From contig DCHC01000031.1 in the NCBI GenBank assembly GCA_002314755.1, positions 1 through 36,968 of the forward strand: DNA of 36,968 nucleotides, in the 5' to 3' direction. A program made the translations under genes and the position numbers. Below are positions 1 through 6,843 of the stretch, piece by piece. Origin of the DNA: Faecalibacterium sp. UBA1762. GTDB taxonomy: Bacteria > Bacillota > Clostridia > Oscillospirales > Ruminococcaceae. Numbering within the stretch: position 1 is the stretch's first letter; every line of letters begins with the position of its first letter. Under the pieces are notes generated by a model. The model was given only the letters and a program-made list of their open reading frames with translations. It was not told the origin of the DNA and made no database searches.

Positions 1-670
1 CGCCGCCATGGTTGCCCACGCCGTAAAACAACATAAGATCGGTGCCCAGCTGCTCACAGGCTTTGCCTGCCTCAAGATAAGACGGTTCAAACCATTCCCT
101 GCTGCCGCCGGGGAAAGGCATCCCCTTACAGTAGGCATCCGGAATACGGAAGGTCAGAATTTGGGTTCCGTCCACCCCCTGCCAACGGAACAGCCATTCC
201 GGTACATGGGGGTTTTCATGGGCACCCGGGCGCATAAAAACATAGCTTTCCAATCCACCCTGCTTAAGCAGCTGGGGCAGATTGCCGTTATGTCCAAAGC
301 TGTCCACATTATAGCCGGTGGTACAGCACTTACCGAACTTTTCCCGGTAGTACAGCTGGCTGTATAGCGCCTGACGGGCAAAGCTTTCACCGCCGGGCAG
401 GTTACAGTCCGGCTGAACATACCACCCGTTCACCGGCACCCAGCGCCCCTCCTTCACCCGTTTGACGATTTCGGCAAACATTTCGGGCTCCAGGCTTTCC
501 ACCACCTCATAATAGGCTGCGGAGGAACAGGTAAACACAGTGTCCGGATATTCGTTCAACCGATCCAACGCGCTGCGGAAAGTCTGCAGAACTTCGTTAC
601 AGCCCTCCTGCCAACGCCAAAGCCACACCGGGTCAAGGTGGGCATTACCGATCAGATGTACCTGTGTCAT
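1..670 (-). CDS. GH38 alpha-mannosidase, N-terminal part (runs off the left edge)
   Basis: The start of a glycoside hydrolase family 38 enzyme, which removes alpha-linked mannose from glycans. Only about 223 residues lie in the window; family members are usually 800-1000 residues, so most of the gene is beyond the left edge. The N-terminus HLIGNAHLDPVWLWRW is the family hallmark, with zinc ligands H11 and D13. Further on, NVDSFGHNGNLPQLL carries the expected catalytic nucleophile D123, and QPDCNLPGGESFARQ is also family-typical. No signal peptide is present, so it probably acts in the cytoplasm on imported mannosides. The ATG at 670 is preceded by an AAGGAAGG ribosome binding site and by a sigma-A promoter, and the gene is divergent from the metallophosphoesterase. 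Family assignment is secure; the linkage specificity cannot be read from this fragment. Confidence 0.93.
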   Translation of the reverse strand, partial: MTQVHLIGNAHLDPVWLWRWQEGCNEVLQTFRSALDRLNEYPDTVFTCSSAAYYEVVESLEPEMFAEIVKRVKEGRWVPVNGWYVQPDCNLPGGESFARQALYSQLYYREKFGKCCTTGYNVDSFGHNGNLPQLLKQGGLESYVFMRPGAHENPHVPEWLFRWQGVDGTQILTFRIPDAYCKGMPFPGGSREWFEPSYLEAGKACEQLGTDLMLFYGVGNHGG

Positions 671-715
671 ATTGATTACCTTCCTTTTTTCTCTTTTCGT
701 ACCATTCGTAACAAA

Positions 716-744
716 AGAATACCGCACCTATGATGGACTGTCAA
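716..744 (-). promoter_or_regulatory. Sigma-A promoter for the GH38 gene
   Basis: On the minus strand TTGACA (744-739) is followed by a 17-bp spacer and TATTCT (721-716), about 45 bp upstream of the GH38 start codon. It is back to back with the plus-strand promoter at 798-826. Confidence 0.7.
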
Positions 745-797
745 TCATTTCGTCATGTTTTCTCCCGGTTTACCTACCGTTTTTTAACCGAAACTTA

Positions 798-826
798 TTG
801 CAACCGGACCGCAAACAGTGTATAAT
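798..826 (+). promoter_or_regulatory. Sigma-A promoter for the metallophosphoesterase operon
   Basis: TTGCAA (798-803), a 17-bp spacer and a perfect TATAAT (821-826) lie 34 bp upstream of the ATG at 861. Transcription would cover the phosphoesterase and the beta-propeller gene behind it. Confidence 0.8.
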
Positions 827-860
827 GACCCAGTAATAAAGGATGCAAAGGAGAGTCGCC

Positions 861-1712
861 ATGTCTGTAAAATATACCGATATCCGTCCCCGCAAAATCG
901 TCATCCCCGGCCTGCAAAAAAGCTACCGTTTTTTACACATCACCGATGCTCATATTTTGCTTTACGATGAAAATGAGACTCCCGACCGGGCAGATTACGC
1001 CGCCCCCAGGGTGGCAATGTTTGCCGAAAATGGTATTTCCACCACCCGCCGCCTGGACGCAATCTGGACATATATTGAAGAAAATGCAGCCCAACTGGAC
1101 GGCGTACTGCTGACCGGTGATATTCTGGATTATCCCTCCGAGCCCAACCTTGCCTACCTAAGGGTAAAGCTGGATAAATTAGAACAGCTTTCTCTACCCT
1201 ATGTCTTTGTGGTGGGCAACCACGACTGGGCATATTTTAACGATTATCACACGCCGCATTCCAAGCAGGCAGATCTGCCCCGGTTTGCCGCCTTCAGCGG
1301 TGGAAACACCCTCATTCACAAGCAGAGGATCGGTGAAGTGACCTTTATTGCCCTTGATAACACGGAGGAATTGTACGCAGACGGTCTTGCCGAGGCGCTG
1401 GAACAGGCGCTGCAGGGAGAGGAGAATGTATTGCTGATGCAGCACATTCCCCTTTGTGTAGATACGCTGGTGCCGGATACCGTCTCCTATTGGAACCGGG
1501 ATATCAATATCGGGGCAACCGGTATTCAGAAAAACGAAAACTGGAAAAAGGTGCAGCAGCTGATTCTCGCGCCCCAGTCCCCTGTTAAGGCATTGATCAC
1601 CGGCCATCTGCATTTTTGGCACATGGATATGCTGGGCGGTAAAACACCCCAGTATATCACTGCCAACGCCGCCAACGGCAGTGCTGCCCTGTTTACCGTT
1701 TGCGGGGAATAA
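861..1712 (+). CDS. Calcineurin-like metallophosphoesterase
   Basis: A 283-residue metal-dependent phosphoesterase of the calcineurin-like superfamily. The metal-binding motifs appear in the right order: HITDAH (D29, H31), LLTGDILD (D87), VVGNHDW (N120, H121, D122), MQHIPL and near the C-terminus TGHLHFWH. There is no signal peptide or membrane segment, so it is probably cytoplasmic. The ATG at 861 is chosen over the in-frame ATG at 843 because an AAAGGAGAG ribosome binding site lies between them. The next gene starts 39 bp downstream with its own ribosome binding site and is probably co-transcribed. The substrate is unknown; relatives act on nucleotides, phosphodiesters and phosphoproteins. 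The placement opposite a glycosidase gene does not settle the role. Confidence 0.88.
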   Translation: MSVKYTDIRPRKIVIPGLQKSYRFLHITDAHILLYDENETPDRADYAAPRVAMFAENGISTTRRLDAIWTYIEENAAQLDGVLLTGDILDYPSEPNLAYLRVKLDKLEQLSLPYVFVVGNHDWAYFNDYHTPHSKQADLPRFAAFSGGNTLIHKQRIGEVTFIALDNTEELYADGLAEALEQALQGEENVLLMQHIPLCVDTLVPDTVSYWNRDINIGATGIQKNENWKKVQQLILAPQSPVKALITGHLHFWHMDMLGGKTPQYITANAANGSAALFTVCGE

Positions 1713-1751
1713 ACCCGTATTTAATGATGAAGTGATAAGGAGCGTTTTCTT

Positions 1752-2594
1752 ATGAATCAGGCGATTGTTCAGGGCAGCGGCTTTACCGGCGCCACCGTCA
1801 TAGACAGTAATGCACAGATGATTTTCACCTACGATGCCAACGGTAACCAGGTATTTGCCATGGATACCATGGGTGGCTGCGGCTTTGATGTCTGGAAAAA
1901 TCCGGATGGAAGCTTTGTCTACTGCCACCTTGGCCCGGACGGTCACCACGGCGTCCGTTTGGTCACCCCCGAAAATGAGGTATTGACCGCCTATGCCTCC
2001 CAAAACGAAATTTTTTGCTGCCAGCCGCTGGAGGGCGGTTATCTGTTAGCTGGCGAGCTGACCCAAAAACGTATTGCCATTGCCGGTCCGAACGGCAAGC
2101 TTGAGCAGATCATCCCCATTCAAAGCGAAATCAGCGGTCATGAGGTCATGCGCAGTGCCCGATATTTGGGCAATGAAAGATATATGGTGGTACACCCCGG
2201 CGACAAAGCCATCCGTCAGTACGACGGACAGGGTCATGTCACCTTAGAGCTTGCCACCCGCAACGATACCTTCGCTGCGCTGGAGCTGGAAAACGGCAAT
2301 ATTCTCTATACCGCGCAGACCGCCGTGGTCGAACTAAACCGTGCCACCGGCAAAGAAGTATGGTCCTTTGGTAAGGAAGATGCCCCCGAGCTTGGCATCC
2401 ACTGGCTGACCGGTATGCAGCGTCTTGCCGACGGCAGCATTGCGCTGGTCAACTGGCTGGGTCACGGTATGGAGCATACCGGCGTACCCGTTTTTGCCAT
2501 TGATGCCGGTCACAAGCTGCTATGGACCCTGACTACCCCCGAAAACACCCAGGCACCGGCACATCTGCAAATCGGCGACCGGTCCGGCAGGTAA
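1752..2594 (+). CDS. Beta-propeller-like protein of unknown function
   Basis: A 280-residue protein with recurring short beta-strand repeats: pairs such as GNQVFAMDT, DGSFVYCHL, NGNILYTAQ and DGSIALVNW at roughly 40-residue spacing. This pattern is typical of PQQ/NHL/arylsulfotransferase-like propellers. The segment ATGKEVWSFG is like the closing strand of a PQQ-type blade. No signal peptide or lipobox is visible, which is unusual for secreted propellers and suggests a cytoplasmic binding or sensor role. The ATG at 1752 follows a GATAAGGAGCG ribosome binding site 39 bp after the phosphoesterase, so the two probably form an operon. No enzyme class can be assigned with confidence. Confidence 0.75.
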   Translation: MNQAIVQGSGFTGATVIDSNAQMIFTYDANGNQVFAMDTMGGCGFDVWKNPDGSFVYCHLGPDGHHGVRLVTPENEVLTAYASQNEIFCCQPLEGGYLLAGELTQKRIAIAGPNGKLEQIIPIQSEISGHEVMRSARYLGNERYMVVHPGDKAIRQYDGQGHVTLELATRNDTFAALELENGNILYTAQTAVVELNRATGKEVWSFGKEDAPELGIHWLTGMQRLADGSIALVNWLGHGMEHTGVPVFAIDAGHKLLWTLTTPENTQAPAHLQIGDRSGR

Positions 2595-2603
2595 GTCGCT
2601 TTC

Positions 2604-2640
2604 CCGTACGGCAACGGCAATACGGCTAAAATGCTTTTTT
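2604..2640 (+). terminator. Weak possible terminator after the beta-propeller gene
   Basis: CCGTA (2604-2608) can pair with TACGG (2621-2625), and a run of six T follows only after a 9-nt gap. The hairpin is weak. It is the only candidate between the beta-propeller gene and the separate promoter at 2674. Confidence 0.3.
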
Positions 2641-2673
2641 CCGGTTTTTTCCGGTTTTTGCTGTATTTTTTGC

Positions 2674-2702
2674 TTGACAAAAGGATAACCGTGTGTTAAC
2701 AT
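2674..2702 (+). promoter_or_regulatory. Sigma-A promoter of the metNIQ leader
   Basis: A perfect TTGACA (2674-2679), a 17-bp spacer and TAACAT (2697-2702). Transcription should begin near 2709, about 43 nt before the leader peptide start. The 5' end of the transcript can form a small hairpin, CCGGG (2716-2720) with CCCGG (2730-2734), just before the leader ribosome binding site. Confidence 0.75.
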
Positions 2703-2751
2703 ATCAACATATTCACCGGGTAGTTTCTTCCCGGAGCAAGGAGAAAGCATT

Positions 2752-2871
2752 ATGAAGCGTGCCGTTTCCACTGTGATGATGTCCACCACTATGCGCATGT
2801 GCAGCTGCATGATGCGCATGTTTTGCTGCGAAAAAAATGCCGAAACGATTTCTCCTGTTGCTCAGAACTGA
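2752..2871 (+). CDS. Met/Cys-rich 39-residue leader peptide upstream of metNIQ
   Basis: A 39-codon reading frame with a strong ribosome binding site (CAAGGAGAAAGCATT before the ATG at 2752) and its own promoter at 2674. It encodes 8 methionines (1, 9, 10, 14, 16, 20, 21, 23) and 4 cysteines (17, 19, 25, 26), packed into residues 9-26 as MM, MRMCSCMMRM and CC. The tail (27-39) is ordinary. The stop at 2869-2871 lies 38 nt before an intrinsic terminator and 92 nt before metN. Sulfur-amino-acid codons, a terminator and a methionine transporter in this order form the classic architecture of ribosome-mediated attenuation, as in trp or his leaders. The alternative is a small metal- or thiol-binding protein, but the position before the terminator favours a leader. 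The function is inference; the composition and layout are directly visible. Confidence 0.78.
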   Translation: MKRAVSTVMMSTTMRMCSCMMRMFCCEKNAETISPVAQN

Positions 2872-2909
2872 TCCACGATATCCCGTAAGGCGGTTTGAAG
2901 CATGCAGAT

Positions 2910-2940
2910 AAGCAGGAAGTCGTAAGGCTTCCTGCTTTTT
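2910..2940 (+). terminator. Attenuator-type intrinsic terminator between leader peptide and metN
   Basis: AAGCAGGAAG (2910-2919) and CTTCCTGCTT (2928-2937) form a perfect 10-bp stem with an 8-nt loop, running into TTTTT (2936-2940). It lies after the leader stop and before the metN ribosome binding site. With no other promoter visible before metN, read-through would be needed to express the transporter. Confidence 0.85.
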
Positions 2941-2963
2941 ATGTTGTAAGGAGGAACGAGAGC

Positions 2964-3965
2964 TTGATACAGCTTGAAAACTTAGGCAAGTGCTACCACA
3001 CTGCCACCGGCAGTGTGGAGGCGATCCGGAATATCAACCTCACTATTGAGGATAAGGATATTTTCGGAATCATCGGTCTATCCGGCGCCGGTAAAAGCAC
3101 TCTGGTGCGATGCATCAATTTTTTGGAAAAGCCCACTTCCGGCAGGGTATTAGTAGACGGTGTAAATTTGGCTACCCTGACCCCTGCTCAGCTTCGGCTG
3201 CAGCGCCGCAGCATGTCCATGATTTTTCAGAACTTTAACCTGTTGGAGCAGCGTACCGCCCTTGGAAATGTCTGTTACCCTATGGAGATCAGCGGTATTC
3301 CCCATGCCAAAGCCAAGCGCCGGGCAGTAGAGCTGCTGACGCTGGTGGGGCTGGAGGATCGGCTTGGCTCTTATCCTTCTCAGCTTTCCGGCGGTCAAAA
3401 GCAGCGTGTAGCCATTGCCCGTGCGCTGGCTACCGAACCAAAGGTGCTGCTGTGTGACGAAGCGACCAGCGCCCTGGACCCCAACACCACCCGCTCTATT
3501 CTGGAGCTGCTGCAGAACATCAACCGCACCATGGGGGTCACCATCATCATCATCACCCATGAGATGAAGGTCATCGAGCAGATCTGCAATAAGGTGGCGG
3601 TTCTGGATAAAAGCGAGGTTGCCGAATTTGGTAAGGTCAGCGAGGTTTTTCTGGCGCCCAAATCCAAAATTGCCAAAGAGCTGATTTTACCCCAAAACGA
3701 GACTGTGGAGCGAGTCCACAGCCGAAAGGTGCTGCGCGTGGTTTTTGACGGCAGCAGCGCTTTTGAACCCATCATCTCCAACCTGACCTTAGAGTGCCAC
3801 ACCCCCGTCAATATTCTTGGCGCTAACACCAAAAATTTGGACGGCAAGGTCTACGGTCAGATGCTGCTGCAGCTGCCGGAGGATGCCGGTACTCTGCAGC
3901 GGGTCAAGGCTTACTTAGAGGTGCGAAATATCACATTTGAGGAGGAGGAGATCGACGATGTTTGA
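2964..3965 (+). CDS. metN: Methionine ABC transporter ATP-binding protein MetN
   Basis: The 333-residue ATPase of the MetNIQ methionine importer. The nucleotide-binding domain shows Walker A GLSGAGKST (38-46), Q-loop Q89, signature LSGGQKQ (141-147), Walker B VLLCDEAT (161-168) and H-loop H199. The C-terminal 75 residues (about 258-327) form the NIL domain, which in MetN binds methionine and mediates feedback inhibition. The start is taken as TTG at 2964, 8 nt after AAGGAGGA, with the protein beginning MIQLENLGK. The upstream in-frame ATG at 2895 is rejected because its first codons would run through the terminator. metI begins inside its last codons, so the two are translationally coupled. 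Regulation is probably by the leader peptide and terminator just upstream. Confidence 0.95.
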   Translation: MIQLENLGKCYHTATGSVEAIRNINLTIEDKDIFGIIGLSGAGKSTLVRCINFLEKPTSGRVLVDGVNLATLTPAQLRLQRRSMSMIFQNFNLLEQRTALGNVCYPMEISGIPHAKAKRRAVELLTLVGLEDRLGSYPSQLSGGQKQRVAIARALATEPKVLLCDEATSALDPNTTRSILELLQNINRTMGVTIIIITHEMKVIEQICNKVAVLDKSEVAEFGKVSEVFLAPKSKIAKELILPQNETVERVHSRKVLRVVFDGSSAFEPIISNLTLECHTPVNILGANTKNLDGKVYGQMLLQLPEDAGTLQRVKAYLEVRNITFEEEEIDDV

Positions 3966-4647
3966 TGTCGGTATTTTGGGATTGCTGGGCAACGGTATTT
4001 TGGGATTGCTGGGCAACGGCATTTTGGAAACTCTGTACATGATTTTCTTCTCCACCCTACTTGCCTATATCATCGGGTTGCCCATTGGCGTGATCCTTTA
4101 TGTGACCTCCAAGGGTAATATCTGTGAAGACCGCCCCATAAACGCAGTGCTTGGGGTCATTGTCAATCTGCTGCGCAGTGTGCCTTTCATTATTCTGCTG
4201 GTTTGGATTCTACCCTTTACCCGTGCCATTGTGGGCACAACGGTCGGCTCCACCGCAACCATTGTACCGCTGGTCATTTCTGCCGCGCCCTTTGTGGCCC
4301 GCATGGTGGAATCCTCCTTAAAAGAGGTCAACGCCGGCATTATTGAGGCCGCCCAGTCCATGGGCTCCAGCCCCATGCAGATTATCTGCAAAGTACTTTT
4401 GCCGGAGGCCAGACCCTCACTGATCATCAACGCTGCCATTGCGGTCACCACCATTTTGGGCTACACTGCAATGGCCGGCTTTGTCGGTGGCGGCGGTTTA
4501 GGTGCCATTGCCATCAACTACGGTTACTACCGGTATCAAGACGATGTCATGCTGGTCACTGTGGTTTTGCTGGTTATTCTGGTACAGGTCATGCAGGAGT
4601 TGGGCATGACGATTGCCAAACGCTCCGACCGGCGTATCCGCCGCTGA
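3958..4647 (+). CDS. metI: Methionine ABC transporter permease MetI
   Basis: A 229-residue membrane permease with about five hydrophobic segments. It carries the EAA-type ATPase-contact loop AAQSMGSSPMQIICKVLLPE, characteristic of MetI. It overlaps the end of metN by 8 bp (the ATG at 3958 precedes the metN stop at 3963-3965), with GAGGAGGAG as ribosome binding site. The N-terminus carries an exact tandem copy of the 8-residue unit GILGLLGN, caused by a 24-bp DNA duplication (3970-4017). Apart from this extension it is a typical MetI. It forms the translocation channel with MetN as ATPase and MetQ as the binding lipoprotein. Confidence 0.95.
   Translation: MFDVGILGLLGNGILGLLGNGILETLYMIFFSTLLAYIIGLPIGVILYVTSKGNICEDRPINAVLGVIVNLLRSVPFIILLVWILPFTRAIVGTTVGSTATIVPLVISAAPFVARMVESSLKEVNAGIIEAAQSMGSSPMQIICKVLLPEARPSLIINAAIAVTTILGYTAMAGFVGGGGLGAIAINYGYYRYQDDVMLVTVVLLVILVQVMQELGMTIAKRSDRRIRR
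3970..4017 (+). repeat. Perfect 24-bp tandem duplication in metI
   Basis: Two identical 24-bp units (3970-3993 and 3994-4017), each encoding GILGLLGN, followed by the start of a third copy (GGCATTTTGG, one base different). The duplication is in frame and adds 8 residues before the first membrane segment of MetI. It is the kind of repeat that can expand or contract by replication slippage. Confidence 0.95.
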
Positions 4648-4713
4648 TAAACGGTTAAAACAGCAGCCTACCTGTTGTTAACAAAATAATAGATTTAGAA
4701 GGAGAACATCACC

Positions 4714-5523
4714 ATGAAAAAGTTGATCAGCCTTGTATTATGCCTCACCCTGGTTTTGCTTGCTTTTACCGCCTGTGGCGCAAAGAAGACCGATGACAAG
4801 ACCATCGTTGTCGGCGCCAGTGTCACCCCCCATGCCGAGATTCTGAATGTAATTAAGGACGAACTTGCCGCAGAGGGCTACACCCTGGAGGTCAAGGAGT
4901 ACAACGACTATGTACTGCCCAACACTGCTACCGAAAGCGGCGAGCTGGATGCCAACTACTTCCAGCATCAGCCCTACCTGACCGATTTTAACGCCGAGAA
5001 CGGCACCCATCTGGTCAGTGTTGCCTCCATTCACTACGAGCCGTTTGGCCTGTACGCCGGTAAGACCGCTTCTCTGGCCGATCTGGCTGACGGCGCAACC
5101 GTTGCCATCCCCAACGACGGCACCAACGAAGCCCGCGCTTTGTATCTGCTGGAGGCCCAGGGTCTGATCACCCTGAAAGAGGATGTCGGCTTTACCGCCA
5201 CTGTTTTGGACATTGCCGAGAACCCCAAGAACCTGGACATCAAGGAGCTGGAGGCTGCTCAGCTGGTCCGTGCTTTGGCCGATGTGGATGTCGCTGTTAT
5301 CAACGGTAACTACGCCATTGAGGGCGGCTTAAAGGTTGCCGATGCCCTGGCTGTTGAAGACGCTGCTTCCGATTCTGCTCAGACCTATGCCAATATTCTG
5401 GTTGTCAAGGAAGGCAATGAGAGCCTGCCCAAGATTCAGGTCCTGGCAAAGGCACTGCAGAGTGATACCGTCCGTACCTTTATCGAGGATACCTACGCCG
5501 GTGCCGTTGTGCCCATTTTCTGA
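4714..5523 (+). CDS. metQ: Methionine-binding lipoprotein MetQ (NlpA family)
   Basis: A 269-residue substrate-binding lipoprotein of the NlpA/MetQ family. The signal peptide KKLISLVLCLTLVLL ends in the lipobox FTAC, with C21 as the lipidated residue, so the protein sits on the outer face of the membrane. Family-typical segments include GASVTPHAEIL, ESGELDANYFQHQPYL and VAIPNDGTNEARAL. It starts at 4714 behind AGAAGGAGAAC, 66 bp after metI, and ends 25 bp before a strong terminator, so it closes the metNIQ operon. It delivers methionine (D- and L- in characterised relatives) to the MetI permease. Confidence 0.95.
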   Translation: MKKLISLVLCLTLVLLAFTACGAKKTDDKTIVVGASVTPHAEILNVIKDELAAEGYTLEVKEYNDYVLPNTATESGELDANYFQHQPYLTDFNAENGTHLVSVASIHYEPFGLYAGKTASLADLADGATVAIPNDGTNEARALYLLEAQGLITLKEDVGFTATVLDIAENPKNLDIKELEAAQLVRALADVDVAVINGNYAIEGGLKVADALAVEDAASDSAQTYANILVVKEGNESLPKIQVLAKALQSDTVRTFIEDTYAGAVVPIF

Positions 5524-5548
5524 TCTAATCCGAAAAAGCTGATCCAAT

Positions 5549-5594
5549 AAAAGAGGTCCGCATTCCCTTTTTGGGGGGATTGCGGACCTCTTTT
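5549..5594. terminator. Bidirectional intrinsic terminator between metQ and the URO-D-like gene
   Basis: AAAAGAGGTCCGCA (5549-5562) pairs perfectly with TGCGGACCTCTTTT (5581-5594). It ends in T-runs on both strands, so it can stop metNIQ on the plus strand and the convergent URO-D-family gene on the minus strand. Confidence 0.92.
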
Positions 5595-5620
5595 CGCACT
5601 GCTGGCTTGCGTGATTTCTG

Positions 5621-6670
5621 TCAGTCAAACCAGAACATATATTTTTCCAGCGCATCCATCAGCGCCTTGACATTTTCTATAGGGGTGCCCGGGTACAGAC
5701 CAAAGGTAAAAGCAAGCCCGCCCTGTGGGGTCGCCAGCTTTTCCACCTCTTCCCTAATCAGCTCATCAATCTGCGCCGGGGTGCCAAAGGAGGTGATTTT
5801 TTGCCGGTCGATGTCCAGATCCACACACACCTTACCCCGAAACCGGTCGGCGATCCAATCGATACCGTTGACCAGATCCTGCAAATTGATGCTTTGTACG
5901 CCGCTGTCGATCAGATCGTCCGCAAGGGTGCGAATATCCCCGTCGGAATGCATCATGACCGCCACACCGGCTTGTCTGACCGGCTTCATCAGCTTTTGAT
6001 ATGCCGGTTTGATATATCTTTTAAAATCTGCAGGGGTCAGCATCGGGCCGATCTGCATACCCAGATCCTCCGGAAAACAGATCATGGTGGAACCGGCGCG
6101 TAAAAAGCGTTGGATTAAGCTCAGGTTAAACCCGGTCAGCCCGTCAATCAGCTCGTCCAAAAGCGGCTGCTCCTCTGCCATATCCGCCAGCAGGTTTTCG
6201 TACCCGCGCAGATCGCTCAGCTGCAAAAAAGTATGACCATGGCGCAGGCTGGTAATCAGCCCACCTGTTTGCTGTTTTTGCCTTGTCCAGTCCCTTTCTG
6301 CCGTCTGCCAGTCCACCGGGTTTAAGCCATCACAGATTTCGGGATCGGGCAGCTGCCAGTTTGTACCAAAGGCACTCCAATCTGCCAGCGGATGCCCGGT
6401 GACCGTGCCGGTAATGCCGTCGTCTGCCGTCTGCCAGATACAGCCCATCGGGTCCCGATAAGGCTTGCTTGCATCCGCCACCGGCGGTATGACCGGCTGC
6501 CAATCTGCCGCCGGACGGACAAAACCGGGGAAAAGATAGGGGTGCGCCTCCATCAGCTCCCACAGCTGCCGCTTAGGATAATGGTGCCAGCAGGCAGTAT
6601 TGATGCAGAAGTTGACAGGTATATGATCTGGATGTTCAAAGAAAACCGCACGCAAATAGTTATCCTTCAA
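5621..6670 (-). CDS. Uroporphyrinogen decarboxylase (URO-D) family protein
   Basis: A 349-residue protein of the URO-D superfamily, a TIM-barrel fold shared by uroporphyrinogen decarboxylase and corrinoid methyltransferases such as MtaA/CmuA. Characteristic segments are EDLGMQIGPMLTPADFKRYI, VMMHSDGDIRTLADDLIDSG and, near the end, GLAFTFGLYPGTPIENVKAL. There is no haem biosynthesis context, so it is more likely one of the many URO-D paralogues of gut Clostridia that act in methyl transfer or catabolism. The MtaA-style zinc motif HxC is not evident (HSD here). The TTG at 6670 is chosen as start because it follows AAAGAGGGGAGA and removes a 66-residue extension with no family similarity. It has its own promoter and is divergent from the GH95-like gene. 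Confidence 0.85.
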   Translation of the reverse strand: MKDNYLRAVFFEHPDHIPVNFCINTACWHHYPKRQLWELMEAHPYLFPGFVRPAADWQPVIPPVADASKPYRDPMGCIWQTADDGITGTVTGHPLADWSAFGTNWQLPDPEICDGLNPVDWQTAERDWTRQKQQTGGLITSLRHGHTFLQLSDLRGYENLLADMAEEQPLLDELIDGLTGFNLSLIQRFLRAGSTMICFPEDLGMQIGPMLTPADFKRYIKPAYQKLMKPVRQAGVAVMMHSDGDIRTLADDLIDSGVQSINLQDLVNGIDWIADRFRGKVCVDLDIDRQKITSFGTPAQIDELIREEVEKLATPQGGLAFTFGLYPGTPIENVKALMDALEKYMFWFD

Positions 6671-6707
6671 TGAGTCTCCCCTCTTTCTGTACCTCGATTT
6701 TTTAACG

Positions 6708-6736
6708 ATTATAGCATGTACCCAAAGCGGAGTCAA
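6708..6736 (-). promoter_or_regulatory. Sigma-A promoter for the URO-D-like gene
   Basis: Minus strand TTGACT (6736-6731), a 17-bp spacer ending in CATGC, and TATAAT (6713-6708). TGC directly before the -10 box is also an extended -10 element. It is 38 bp upstream of the TTG start. Confidence 0.82.
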
Positions 6737-6791
6737 CCGCAATGACGCCGCCCCACTCTGTTTTTCAAAAAGTAATTTATAGATACATATA

Positions 6792-6820
6792 TTGACTGCT
6801 GGGCGGCAGCATGCTATAAT
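6792..6820 (+). promoter_or_regulatory. Sigma-A promoter for the GH95-like gene
   Basis: TTGACT (6792-6797), a 17-bp spacer ending in CATGC, and TATAAT (6815-6820), 23 bp before the ATG. It has the same -35, spacer end and -10 as the divergent promoter at 6708-6736. Confidence 0.85.
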
Positions 6821-6843
6821 GCCCATCAAAAGGATGTGATAAA

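Noticed and set aside
2941..2949. Two-codon mini-frame ATG TTG TAA right after the terminator
   Set aside because: No ribosome binding site precedes it; it is most likely chance.
2595..2963. T-box or SAM riboswitch upstream of metN
   Set aside because: No T-box sequence of the AGGGUGGNACCGCG type and no SAM-I core was seen. The region is accounted for by the promoter, leader peptide and terminator.
2895..2963. ATG at 2895 as the start of metN
   Set aside because: The extra 23 codons run through the terminator and are unlike MetN N-termini; TTG at 2964 has a strong ribosome binding site.
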